Source: Phorcus lineatus
Taxonomy: Eukaryota; Mollusca; Gastropoda; Trochida; Trochidae
DNA: 64,000 nucleotides
Reading direction: 5' to 3'
NCBI GenBank assembly: GCA_921293015.1
Contig: OV121097.1
Location: 13,145,940 to 13,209,939, forward strand
Under the pieces are notes generated by a model. That model saw only the letters and a program-made list of their open reading frames with translations. It was not told the origin of the DNA and made no database searches. Positions 1 to 12,200 of this stretch are shown here, in pieces (position 1 is the first letter of the stretch; the number at the start of each line of letters is the position of its first letter). A program made the translations under genes and the position numbers.

Positions 1-1708
1 TTTTCTATTGTGTCTTGCCAAGAGACATTATAGATGTGAGTTCTTGCTGCTCTGCTTGACACTCAGCATTATATAAGGACAGAACAACAACTTAGCTGGT
101 GATGCACTGAAGCTGCCATGTGCAAAAAAATTAACAAATGGAATTGCAAGGTGTACAATGAAATGTGGCAATTAATGAGTTCTGTCATTATAAACAGTTA
201 ATCATAAGGAGACATAATGACGTTATTATTTAAAGGACATAAAGTTGCTGGTTACTTTCAGATGTTCTTCTGCAGAAGTGGCCAGATTCTATCTGTCTGC
301 ATACAGGGTCTGTCATATCTTGCAAATGGGGTTTTAATTTTAAAACCATAAACACACCTGCGAGTAATGACTGTAAAGTTTTCTGTTAACTGGTAAAAAG
401 TGAATATCACAACTGACAACAAGATTGAGCTGCACAGGTATGGAAAATATATATCAGCATTGGGAAAATTGCAATCATAATCGCACTTAAGAGTCAAGGT
501 GCAAAATCTCGAAGACTCTCAAAGGGTAAAGGATAAAATCAGAGCTAGGTTGATAGAACTCCAGCCTTAGAAAAAGACCTTGCTGACGGAGAGAGTCTAG
601 ATGCCAGAGCCTACAAACTGAAAGAGTACATGATAGAAAGAGTGCTAGCCGTCAGACTACCTGTTGAGTCCACAGAAAATGTAGAGGGGGGAACCAGGAT
701 AGACTATAAATACACAACTGCCTTGCTCGCTATTACTTCCAGGAGTCTGATCGACTTCGAATTGGACCATATTGGATGTGACTTCACAGGCTAAAGCATT
801 TTTTAAAAAACCTAGTTAGATTGAACAATGTTTTTTAAAAATTAACAGAATATTCCTGACGGAAGAACAGACATTGAGTTACTTAAGTCAAATTAAGGAT
901 ACTTAACGGTTCCGACTGCTTTAGCATTGAAAGGACGGGTTCCACAAAATGTCAAATTGATCAGGAAGGAATCACAAATTGATCATATATAGCATCAATG
1001 AGGTTTTAGCCTTTTTCTGATTACTTCAAATTTGCTTGAATTAATAGCAACAAAATGCCTACATTGTCAAAACAACATTTGCAACTGTTAAATAACCACA
1101 CCTCCTGTAAAGTTTACCAAAACAACTATTTCTCTTACAATTGATAAGCAACATGATAAACCTCTTTGTCAGACACTCCAATCTAAGATGTATCTAAGTA
1201 TTCTAGGGTTTATGTGCCCTGCCAGACATATAATGCTGGACAGTGGTAAACTCTATAAATATCTAGCCGCATACATCAGTAATTTCTACCAGAAGGTCGT
1301 TGGGCTATAGTGGTGTTTGAGTCAGAGCACTGGTGGAGACTGATGAAAACTAACAATTAGATTCTGAAATGTAAATGTGGTCATTGCATCTAAAATTTGA
1401 AGAACAAAATATAATAGAAAAAGAGACAGATATCTTCATTTTCGTAAAATCAATCTCTCAAGTTTTCTTGTAGACATACATGTGCTTTTATCTTCTTTCA
1501 GAATCTCACTGACAGACTAGTAGTAAAGGTCAGACTTCATTACTTTTACAACTAAAATGAACTTGACAAGAGATCTTAGAAATTAGAAAATACTGTGCAC
1601 TTTTTTTCAAACAATGTCTCAATATGTGTATATTATTGATAAACAAAACACAAGGATCAAACTCGCTTTCAAGTAAAAGAATTTTAAGTTAGTTCATTAG
1701 TTTCCTTT
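1..1708. other. No gene seen
   Basis: AT-rich, no convincing exon on either strand and no repeat I can place. This is downstream of gene 1. Confidence 0.5.
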
Positions 1709-1950
1709 GAGGTGAGGTGAGGTGATATGGGATTTAATGCCGCTTTCAAGAGTATTTCATTATATCGCTGCTGCTAGTATTATTGCAGTGAGAAAATCTG
1801 CAACACCATTGTGGCTAAGTATTGCGGTGAAACCTGCGAGCTTCGGCTGGAACAAGCGAACCATGGGTGGTAATTCGCTGAATAGTTTCCGTTGAACAAT
1901 GTACTCAATGCATAGTAACTTTTAAACATCCAGCATTTATGGACTCAAGG
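1709..1950 (+). mobile_element. SINE, molluscan family, copy 1
   Basis: Starts with gaggtgaggtgaggtg and gatttaatgccgctttc, then a body ctgcaacaccattgtggc and gcgaaccatgggtggtaat. The body recurs at 39695-39957 and, inverted, at 26398-26697. The head resembles the GAGTGAGTGAG...CGCC start of the abundant abalone SINE (from memory). Strongly diverged; no clear target duplication. Confidence 0.6.
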
Positions 1951-4900
1951 CTGAGATCTATTAATTTAAGGCAGTGATTCCTTGTCAAAAACAATTTGAA
2001 TTAAGAATAAAAAATCTATGGAATATTAGAACAATAAAATCAACTTCTAGTATGATGAAGGTGATGCAGTACGGTGCATTTTATCACAGCAGTCAATAAA
2101 GACTCTCGTAGGTGAACCAGTCCAAATTTGAGGTCAAGGTTTTCCATGACTTTAATTGTTTGTAACATATCTTGTTGATTAAACGACCTCTCTAAACGAT
2201 GGTAAGATATACAAGGAATAGGAATTTCTATTTCTTTTCATTATAACAATTAGAACTGAAAAGATGTACAGCAAAAAACCATAGTTATCAATACCTCAAC
2301 CCTATTGAAGAATGATAAAGTCTGAATTCATGTGAAGCACTGTAGTAGGCAAGCTACGTATGTTATGTATAAGCGATAAAAGTACTTCCGGAATATGACG
2401 CAGACTGAGATTATAAGTAGGTTTCCCCGAGTACAGCTATGCTGTAAATAACAGACTCGTAAACACCTTCTGATGTGCAAATAGCTCCACATTTCACTGT
2501 CTGTATATAACATAACAGAGAGTAACTATGTTATGACAGAAAAGGAGGTTAATAGTCTGTCTGTAGTCTCCTCAATATCCCAATCATTTCACCTAAAACT
2601 CTCTACAGCTCAATCTTGTCTTTTAACATTATCCTGAATATCATTTTAAAGTCTCCCTTCAACCTGTCTAATTCCTTCTTAACTTTGTCAAAAAATTCTT
2701 ATTCTTCTAAATTTGCATCTCAGAATCTTTTGCACTTGAATTTCAATGCATTTGGGTAACTTAGTGACCATAACAGGTGGTCCAAAAAGTCTTCTTCAAT
2801 GAAAATTCTATCCTGAGTTATCAAGGACAATCTTAGAAGCTTTAAGGTGCCTCTTTCAAGAATGAAAGATGTAAGGGATCTTCTTTCAAGCAGCAACCAA
2901 CATTACTTGGTATGCTAATCATATTTTGTCTTCAAAATACTCAACTCTCATACTTCACAGTGGAACAACCAAGGTGAAACAGCCTCCAGACGTAGGTCAT
3001 TGAAGATCAAACATGATGGCAGTTATGGCACTGGACTAATCATATAAATGATTAAAGAAAGGGTAGTCTCGCCATCAACCCAAGATGTTATATGTAAAAA
3101 ATCCAGAACAGAAACGTTACATGTGTCTGGGTAGGTTGACTCCTACAACCAACTCCGAAACACTTAGCATTACTGTTCAACCTTTTCTTGGATAACATCT
3201 TGGATAGATGGCAAACTACCCTCCCTTTAACTTTCTGTTTGTTCTGTCACTGTATTCTTCAGTGGATTCTCATGCCGTACCCCTACAAACTATTATTTTC
3301 ACAGGTTGTTTAGCGCTCCCACATTAGGTACAACCTACGATGAGCTGTATATACTGCAATACACCAACTCAGTTTTTATATATATATATAGGTAAGAAGC
3401 CTCAAAGGAATTGGAATTTTCACATTGTCATTCATCCAAAACATAGACCTATCAATTTCCAAGAGGTTTTATGCAAGATTATGGTGAAGTTAAGGTTAAA
3501 ACATTATGAACTGTGGTGTGTGGGTGTATTCTTAATCTACCAAGGTGAGGAGATCTAACATGGAGAGGGTTGCAGTGCTGAAATAATCAGGGACAATCTA
3601 TGATGAGAGGTATAAGATGCCAACACAAGATGGGAGATCTAGTTTCATACACAACCAGCAGCGCTACTTGTTAACATGTGGCCAAACAACAGGGTCAGCC
3701 GCTTATCATCATAGCCGATGAGTTTCCTAGTCAACAACCCCACCTCGTATTCATTCGTTCTAGATGAAAGAAATATTTCAATATCTTTGGCAATATCTTT
3801 CTAAGCTGAATTCTCTTATTTTTTTTACATTTTAGATTTTTCATGCCATTTCAGTTATACTTGGGGATAGCGTATCTCTTTCTGTGTTGTGGTTTAGTTA
3901 AGTTGAATTACCTGGTCATGGTCAAACTAATTCAGTATAACTAGTGTTAAATTCTATGGTAAACTATTTTTGATGATTACTGAAAGGTAAATGAGAGAAT
4001 CTGAGAAGTGTCCATTTAAACAAAAACTTTTGTACACTTTGTTTTTAACGCAAATAAGACTTTCACTTTTAGTAGTTTTCTGTTGGCTACTTCGGCTTTT
4101 GTCCAAGAGTTTGAATCCAAAATAGGGGTAAGAAACCTAAAAACCTTAGAAAAGTGTTTAATGTACTATTTCAAACAATGTTCACCGGTTTCACTCAAAC
4201 AAGGTTCATCAATCGTGTTGCAGACTTTCTTCCAGCAATGATTCTAGCTTTAGCTACATTTGCAGAATTTGCTTGTCGAAAATTCACAACATACAGACGT
4301 CAAATTCCTTGAGTAAGCAAGAGTTTAAAATAGAGACTAAATAATAATAGTAAATGTGCATTAGAAGGGCGCCTTTTCCATGTACACGGCACATGCTCAA
4401 AGCGCTAACACAATAATTATTTCCATGACTAGACTTGCAATTCTCAAATAAAGTCACCAATGTCAAAACCTAAAACTTCCTCATGTCACCCGATGGATTT
4501 GGCATCAATTCTGTAATCTACTAGCAACTACATGGACCTCCAAGGAAGCAGAACTGCAAGACTGCAGACCTCTTTGTCTTGAGGTGTGAACTAACCATTG
4601 AGCCATCATGCCCTTTAAGAAGCTTAATAGTGGAGTTAATATCTGTGCCTCATGGATCTTCATGCGGCTGTTCAAGCAATCAATAGTGTGATGAAGACAC
4701 TGATTGAGAAAACAGACTCCAAGATGAGGAAAAGTCTGGTGTATGAATAGTGACACCGTCAGCTGTTTTCGAGGTCACTGTCTCCTACTCTTCAGAAATG
4801 ACCATAAAATATTCTTTTAAATATGCCTGTTAACCCCTTTACATTGACGAAGATTTTCTATCTTTTCAAATATGAACATAAACATTTTTTACATTCCAAT

Positions 4901-7080
4901 TTGAAACAATTTTGTCTGAAGTTAGTATCCTGGTTGCAAATTTCCAGTCAATACCCTAAAATCCTGACACATTCTGAAATCTCATAGCTCAATTATAAAC
5001 ATCTTTAGACAAAACGTCATGCTCAACTATTTAATTTGATCAATGAAATAAAAACAGAAGTTTATTGATATACATATGTCCAGTTCAATATTTTCAGATA
5101 AGGCAATATCAGCAGGAATGTACTTTGCATAAGCTGCAGTTACCTTCCACCAATGTTAACTTTGGACTTGGAACATTTTTTGAGCAATACATCATAGCAA
5201 TATGACCAGATCAAAGCAATGCAGCCCTTTGATCTTTGAGAGATATAAAAATGCAATAATCATTATCAAAATTATCCTTTTCCTGAAACCAGAGTCATCA
5301 AAATGGAACAGCCATATATGCCATCTTTTCAATGAGACAAGAAATTTGAACTGAAACTTATGAGCAATGAATATCTTTAAAATACTGAATTACAAAATAG
5401 CATTTTACAAAATAGTTACACTGCACCTTATGATCCAACACCAAATGAATTGCTTTGATCAGACTTATTGTTTACCACATGAGGACAATATTTTAGACAT
5501 TAGAGGTGTGTCAAATGAATTAATCAATATTGCTTGAATGACTGAAATTATCAAAAAAACTGCCTTGAAAATCAGAAATAGGCAGGCCTAAAATGACACT
5601 GACCCCTAAATCTTGAAAACAGGCTTCTTACACTTTGGATCCAAGTAGCGTTCAAAGTAGCTGGATGCCTGTAGCTTTCAAATCAGGCCAGATGCCTGCG
5701 AGGCTATTTAGCTTATGCAATTTTTGAAAGACACAGTTAAGATGCGTATCTGCGTAAAATATGCATGGGTAATTCAGATAAATGCATTAAAAATAAAATC
5801 AATGAGTGACAGATACGCACAACTTTCCCAGAATACGAGTCAGATATTTGTTTACAAAAGTGATCATAACTTGTCAAAAAAAAGTTTCAGTTCTACATGT
5901 CTGATCTTTACATCTTGAATAATAGCCAACTTGATCCCAACCTGTTATATTTCTTTAAATAGAAATCACTTGTTTATTTACAAATTAAACATGTGGAAAA
6001 TATAACCAACGACTAACATTAAAAAAGATGCTAACTTGGGATGAGGATCTGAAAATGATAAACCTTGAAATTTTACTCCTCATTTTTTATAGTGAGGAGT
6101 GAAATACCCCTGAGTCCAAATAATTATCATGAGCCCTGAAGACAATAAGCCTAATCATTCCCAGACATGAGAGAGTTTGAGAAGGGCTATGTGTTTTCAA
6201 ACCACAATCCCTTATTCTATTCAAGAATCACAATTATTTATGTGAGTGGATGCATCCCTTGATCCAAAGCCAAAAATATCTACAAATGTTTAAACCATTC
6301 CCAAATAATTGACCTAATGGCCATTACGAGCAAATGGTCAGTTTGGAAGCAATGGTCAGTTTACCCTGACACTGAGTGTTTCACCAGACGTCTGATGGAC
6401 TTGCTATCAACACTCAGACCACTTAACTGGATTGGTGAGTCTAAGGTCTATTTACACTTCTTTCTTTCTTTATGCTTTCCTCATTTTCATATAAACCCTC
6501 AAAATGATACAATTACCCATGTTATTGCTACAGCTCCACACGTTAAATTTTTTTCACAAAATTTGCACCATAATTCAAATCAGAAGAAATGCTGCATAAA
6601 CCAGAAAATAGCCCGAGTCAGCAACCTGTTTCCATTTATATTGCCAACATACTTGGCCATAGATTTAAAAAACGTACACACGTGGAGGTCAATGTTTGCA
6701 AAGTCAGTATATTTTCACATTCAAACTGAAAAAAGACAAATGGGTGATGTCAATAAATGAACTGGAATATATGATTATCCTAAATTGGAAATTCCACTTT
6801 CAACCAAATACTATTTTGTCTCTACAGATACACTTAAATAATAAAATCAAGATCAAATCAAATAATGTGACCTACATTAGAAGATTCTATCCTAAAAAGT
6901 AGGTGGCAAGAATTTTTCACACACAATAATAACTTCAAGAGAAATATTACAAACATGCAAACCAAAGGTTAACAGGATCAACCAACAGAATCTAAAGCCT
7001 TATCTTTCAGAAGTACCCTGCAGTTTTTGTTTTCACAGATTGCTTATGAAGAGCCAATTAGCAGGGAAGAAAAACAGGGC
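1951..7080. other. Mostly featureless, AT-rich
   Basis: Apart from a short (TA)n at about 3376-3392 and the weak tRNA-like piece near 4.5 kb, I see no supported feature. A 21-codon minus-strand segment at 5606-5668 (ASSYFERYLDPKCKKPV then a stop) follows a fair acceptor but has no partner exon. The longest plus-strand ORF (6317-6760) has a good internal donor but no coding character after it. Confidence 0.4.
4530..4640 (-). mobile_element. Possible degraded tRNA-like SINE
   Basis: On the minus strand tggctcaatggttag resembles an A box. The expected B box is degenerate (gcagttctgcttcc). Weak evidence. Confidence 0.25.
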
Positions 7081-7204
7081 ATATCATTAATGTTTGAGTC
7101 GACCATCGGCAGCCTGGGCACTAAGTAGGGAGAAACAAGTAGCAAAACACTGGAATAGTCAACATTCCTCAAACATTCTCAGAGCAGAAGCCTCAAGCAG
7201 AAAC

Positions 7205-7800
7205 GCTACAAGTGGGTCTCCTCTCAGACAGATAGATCTAGTTCATGGATTTAAGATATAGGGATGGGAATAAGTTAAACCCTTGCCTGTGTCTTCATTA
7301 ATATTTGCTGGCCTTTATAAGGTTAAATATTCCATGTTTATAGGAGCTGTTATTGCAACAAATTGACCACTTTCAATGGTTAGCAAGTAATAGCATCTGG
7401 AGGTGCTATCAGCAGCCTGAGCACTCTCGGGAAGATAGACCTTGCAAGTAGTTCATTCTAAAGTAAAGCCATGGGAATAAATTAACCCTTCATCTGTGAG
7501 TCTGAGATTTTCTGAATATAGCCTATATTTTGCAAATGGCTAATCCTGATTATTTGTTGATTGCAAATTGTTTTCCAGTAAATTGACCATTTATAGTCAT
7601 ATGCTACTTATAATGACACAGGAGGTACCATTAGTAGCTTCAGCACTCTCAGACAGATTGACCTAGTTCATTCAAAGGTGTAAGGAATAAGTTAACCCCT
7701 ATTCAGTGAGTTCATGATTATTTTGATATTTTGCCAATGGCTAATCCTGATTATTCCATGTTTGAGTGCTGTGATTCCAGTAATTTGACCACTTATGATT
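7205..7800. repeat. Diverged ~220-bp tandem repeat, three units
   Basis: Three units share an ordered set of blocks: ctctc.gacagat..acctagttcatt, gggaataa.ttaaccc, gtgagt, ggctaatcctgattat and ttgaccactt. Block starts near 7215, 7425 and 7650. Identity is low, so the array is old. Confidence 0.55.
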
Positions 7801-8725
7801 TGATACCAATCATTCCATCTTTTATGGGATGAAGGAATATGACATAAGATGGTTAAGAAGCTTGCATCTTTAGGGTGGAGATATATTTGAAGAAATGCAC
7901 TCATGGCAAAGCAAAATTGCTGGAGTAACTGACAACTGGGAAAATACTGTCCATGAAGTTTGAAAATACTTTTACTATGTTGTTAAGACTTGTCGCTACT
8001 TCACTCATAAAAACAGGCATTACTTGGATTAAGATGTCAATGTCACGACATCAAAATTTGTCTATGAATTGGAAAATGCTTTAAAATTGTAAATTGAGTG
8101 TTCAAAATGGCCTTTACCCATGTACCAAAGAATAAATTTTGACAATAGCACTTTACTCAAAAGAAGCCTAATGTATTCTTGACTAGCAAATTCAAACCAA
8201 GACCTCAGCTATCAATCACCAGTGTCTACTCTCCATGAATATTCTCTATAAATCATACTGAGGGATATAATTCCACTGCACTGACAGATGTCTGATGGAC
8301 CTGCCTGCTGCCTGCTGTCAGTGATGCAAGATGAGATACCAAAGAATTTTCCCTTTTAGGTGATGATGCTTTTATTAGAAGATGCCAATCCGTGGCTGTG
8401 TGGCTTCCTTTGTAAACTCGATCTAATCATCTATCACTAGGCTCAATCAGTTTGATTATGTTTCAAATTCTTCTCATTTCATGTAACCAAAGCTTTTCCA
8501 GTAGGTTAAGGAAACCTTTCGATAGGAGTCATAAGTTAACAATGATGATTTTTTCAATGAGATTCTAACATTTCACTACAAGTTGTCAGCTTACCAAGTT
8601 TACTTAGCTAAAACAGAGAAACTAGGATATTGTTGGGTCATATCAATAAATAAATGGGATTTAGCCTCAAAGCCTTGATGTTCAAGCATTTATCTCAACT
8701 CTTTGAATCAGGTAAAACTTTTTTC

Positions 8726-8945
8726 TTCAGACCAAAGCCTTCAACTACTCCAGAATATCCAAACTGCCAAGCTGTAGATACAGCCCTTTTGGCTGTATGC
8801 AAACATGTAGAGATGTTCACACGTGTTTTTTTTTAAGTTCATCAACAACTATCAACACTACAGACCCTGACCTTTGTTAGACGGACTGACCTATGTACCA
8901 ATACACTCTGTGTTCTACCAACATCAAGACCTCTGGATTATGAGG
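8726..8945 (-). pseudogene. Decayed tandem copy of gene 1 exon 10 and its intron edge
   Basis: This stretch aligns with 9153-9362, about 425 bp away. Shared blocks include gacctatgtaccaata (intron side), acctctg-attat, atcaacaact, and caactactcc-gaat at the stop-codon side. The copy carries indels, a T-run where codons should be and a damaged acceptor, so it cannot encode the same end. It lies in the presumed 3' UTR of gene 1. Confidence 0.6.
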
Positions 8946-8953
8946 TCAAGAAG

Positions 8954-9025
8954 AGTGAGTGAGTGAGTTGTTGTTTAATGCCGCTTTGGCAATATTAGCG
9001 GCATTAGCGGTATGTGGTCATGAAG
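8954..9025 (+). mobile_element. SINE head fragment
   Basis: gagtgagtgagtgagttg followed by tttaatgccgctttggcaat. Only the first ~70 bp of the family are present. It sits next to the duplicated exon of gene 1. Confidence 0.55.
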
Positions 9026-9169
9026 AACTAATCAGAAAACATAAGGAATTTGATGAATACATTTGAAATGTGTAAATCTTTAGGAAATTGAACTTGATTT
9101 CTTTTGTCGAATAATCCCCATGAGATCTTCACTACAACAGAATACAATGGTCATCAGACCACCAAAGTT

Positions 9170-9294
9170 TTAACTACTCCTGAATGTGTAAACATCTCCC
9201 AGCTGTACAAAGAAGATGAATCGGTTGGGGGACATGTTAAGAACGCCGTACATGGTCAGTCTGTCCATCAACAACTTATCAACAGTTCGGACAC
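9170..9294 (-). CDS. Gene 1 exon 10 (terminal, TAA stop)
   Basis: After acceptor acaaacaatgctag it reads VRTVDKLLMDRLTMYGVLN then MSPNRFIFFVQLGDVYTFR and SS, with TAA at 9170-9172. It completes the glycine codon begun in exon 9. The intron between exons 9 and 10 contains the entire TTAA-flanked element at 9414-11858. A candidate polyadenylation hexamer (AATAAA on this strand) lies near 8371, giving a 3' UTR of about 0.8 kb. That UTR would include a decayed copy of this same exon. Confidence 0.7.
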
Positions 9295-12200
9295 CTAGCA
9301 TTGTTTGTAAGGATGACCTATGTACCAATATACTGGTGTTGTAGCAAACCTCTGAATTATTAATCAATCACGATGGCTAATCAAAAAATGCAAATTTGAT
9401 ACCACAATTTTAACCCTTCCGTTGCTGAATATTATTTTGACCAGTTTTGCCCCCGTGGCTGAATTTTCCAGCACTCGCCTCGCTACGGTAATAATGCAAT
9501 TAGCCCCTGTGGCCGAATTTTCCAGCGCCGCCAGATGCGACCGTTTTAACAACATATGGCGTGTTTACATCGCGGAATACGGACGTTGTCGTCGTTTTAT
9601 ACAAAGCTAGTCGGCGAATCCCGTGTTACAAATGGATGATACTTACTTGACACTTTGAATGAAATTTCTATCACACCTGGAACGGTTTCTACAACTGAAG
9701 TAAACTTGTTTTCAATTCGGGCGCCATAACTCAATAAATTCCAAGAGCGCATGCGCGAAATCAAAACGAAACTAAAGATGAATTGTTCCTCTTCACATCG
9801 ATATAAAAATTATTTTTATAATATGTCTGGAACGAATTTTACTAAATTTAAAAAATTGTCTTCATTTCAAACATTATAAAATCATTTAATCACTGAGTGC
9901 ACACATGCAAATTATATACGGAATTGAAGCTAATTTCTTGCTCTATATTTCACGATAAATTTTATTACGATACGCCATCCTAAACGAAAGATATAAATTA
10001 CGAAAACAGGGTAATGATAAATCCCGATAACGTTCTGACCCCCACAGTAATATTACTAAGCTAATAGCCCCGGGCAAACGCACGCGCTCAGCGCGTGCAG
10101 GCGGGATATCCCCGTTGAAACATACACTCACACTCAATATAAATTGTCTTTATTTCCAACTTTATAAATCATGTTATTCGCTTTGTATACATGCAAATTA
10201 TATATGGAATTGAAGGCAATTTATTCTTCTTTACGAAGAAATAAATCATAACAATCTTTTGCACTGTAATTAGAAGTTATTACCAACGAAACGTGGGTAT
10301 AGCTAGTAATAAAGTCTTTGATAATCGCCTTACTGCAACATATGTCGCATCGTTTCCACACGTTTTATTTTGATGCAAATATGGGCAAATTACACATGAA
10401 AATGAAGGTATTTATTTCTGCTTTACGATGATATGAAAATAATAAATATGTACCACTTGGTTTGGAATATATAAAGTTTGCAAAGATGGTACCCTCGGGT
10501 ATTTTAGAACAGATTTTGATAATTGCGACATCACTAACCGCTCCTTTATTGTCTAATTGTAATTTGCAAATTTTATATAGAATTGAAGACGATCCTTTCC
10601 TCTTCATTGTGATATAAAAATGTTGATAATGCGCTCTGCCGTTAAATGGATAGGAAGTGTAAAAAGCAGTTGAAAATAAATCGCTTCTCGGTCAACAAAA
10701 TATGAATAGAGAAATTGCCTGTTTGTGCGATGCGCGCCGGGTCCTTTCTGATTTTCTTGTACATACCAATTTTATATTGCAATAAAGATCATCCTTTTCT
10801 CTATATTTTGATATATGAAATTGCAAAATTTACCGAGAACTTTATGTGATATAAAGTGCGAGAAAATGGTAAAAACGTAAAGAATAAAGAAAAGTCACAA
10901 TTTTGCGGTACTTGCTGTATCTTTATTCTATATGGTGTATATAATTTTTTTATATCAAATCGAAGACAATTATTCCTTCTTTATCACGAGGTAATCAATT
11001 TCAAAATACGCCTAGCTGTTGAGAAGATATGAGCGAAAGAAAGGCACATGTCAAAATCGCCGTTCAGTTTACATGATTTGAATCGAGAAATTAGCTTTTT
11101 GTGCGGCGCTTGCTGTGTCTTTACTTATTTTTGCGCATGTACACATTTTACATGGAAAGAAAGACAATCTTTCTCTCTATCTTATGATATAAAAATTGTC
11201 AACATACGTTGAGCACATCATGTAAAAATTGGTGTGACAAAATGGTGTAAAACTAAAAATATGTAAAAATCACCTTTTTTGCGGCACATGCTGTATCTTC
11301 AATTCAGGTAGTGTAGTTATGTATTTAATATTGAATTGAAGACAATTTTCTGCTCTTTCAAATGATCCATTCGGTATTGAAATCCGCCCAAATGTTCAGA
11401 GCATAGGGCGTGCGATATAAGGTTGTACGTTTGGTGTGAGTGCAGGCTTGTAAGCAAACGATAGCACGCGCGGGACGGTAAGCTCGTGCGAGCGGGGAGA
11501 AAGTGCCCACAGGCTATTAGCACGTGCGGCGGGGAGTGGGGGAAAATTGAGTGATTTTAACGCTTATTTTCGGTACGATAAACATTATCAATACTCTCAT
11601 AACTTTCGGAGCATGTTCGCGCATTATTTAGAACACCAACGAAACAAAACACGGTTGCTTAGCGAGAGCCGGAACGAAAATACAAGCGTTGAACTGAGAC
11701 TACTGCTAGGCAATAAATTTCCGGGCTCCGCTACCGAGACCCGCGGTCATAATTAGTTAGCGTGAGAAAAATAGAGTGTGCTACTCGCATCCCGCTAAGG
11801 GGACTTGCGGGCAAAGCTAATTTCATCCCGGAATATTCCGGGACCCGCATCTTAAGGGTTAATTGTCTTAAAATCTAAGGGTAACTGAATATGATAAAGG
11901 CTCTGGTTTTTTAAACTGGATCATGTACCTGCCACAAAATGTACAAACATCAATCAAAATTGGATTTACCAAACTGAGAGTCCAAGGGCGCCAACTTATC
12001 CAAAATTGAACCAAGACCTGCCTGAAATGTCTTCTAAGATCCAGTAAATAGCCTCTTTTACAAACCAACTACCAAGGAAAGTGAAAAGACTTTGACTCAG
12101 TTGAAAAACCAAAAACCGAACAAAGCTGTTGAGTAGGCTGTCTGAACATATGAATTGATAAGTAACTATTCAAACCGAAGAACTGATAACGAACACTTAA

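Larger units (their letters stand above)
9414..11858. mobile_element. TTAA-flanked piggyBac-like element, non-autonomous (2445 bp)
   Basis: TTAA at 9410-9413 and 11859-11862 flank a segment that starts CCCTTCCG and ends CTTAAGGG, giving a short CCCTT inverted terminus. TTAA duplication with CCY termini is the piggyBac hallmark. The interior is GC-richer at both ends, with two ~54-bp direct repeats (ctgaattttccagc) at about 9450-9560, a perfect 16-bp palindrome CCCGGAATATTCCGGG at 11827-11842, and a diverged ~190-bp tandem array between. I found no transposase. The element sits in the intron between exons 9 and 10 of gene 1. Kolobok-type elements also use TTAA, so the superfamily is not certain. 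Confidence 0.65.

Noticed and set aside
6317-6760. 147-codon plus-strand ORF with a good donor at 6435
   Set aside because: Composition after the donor is like the noncoding flank, there is no partner exon on the plus strand, and the frame has no recognisable motif.
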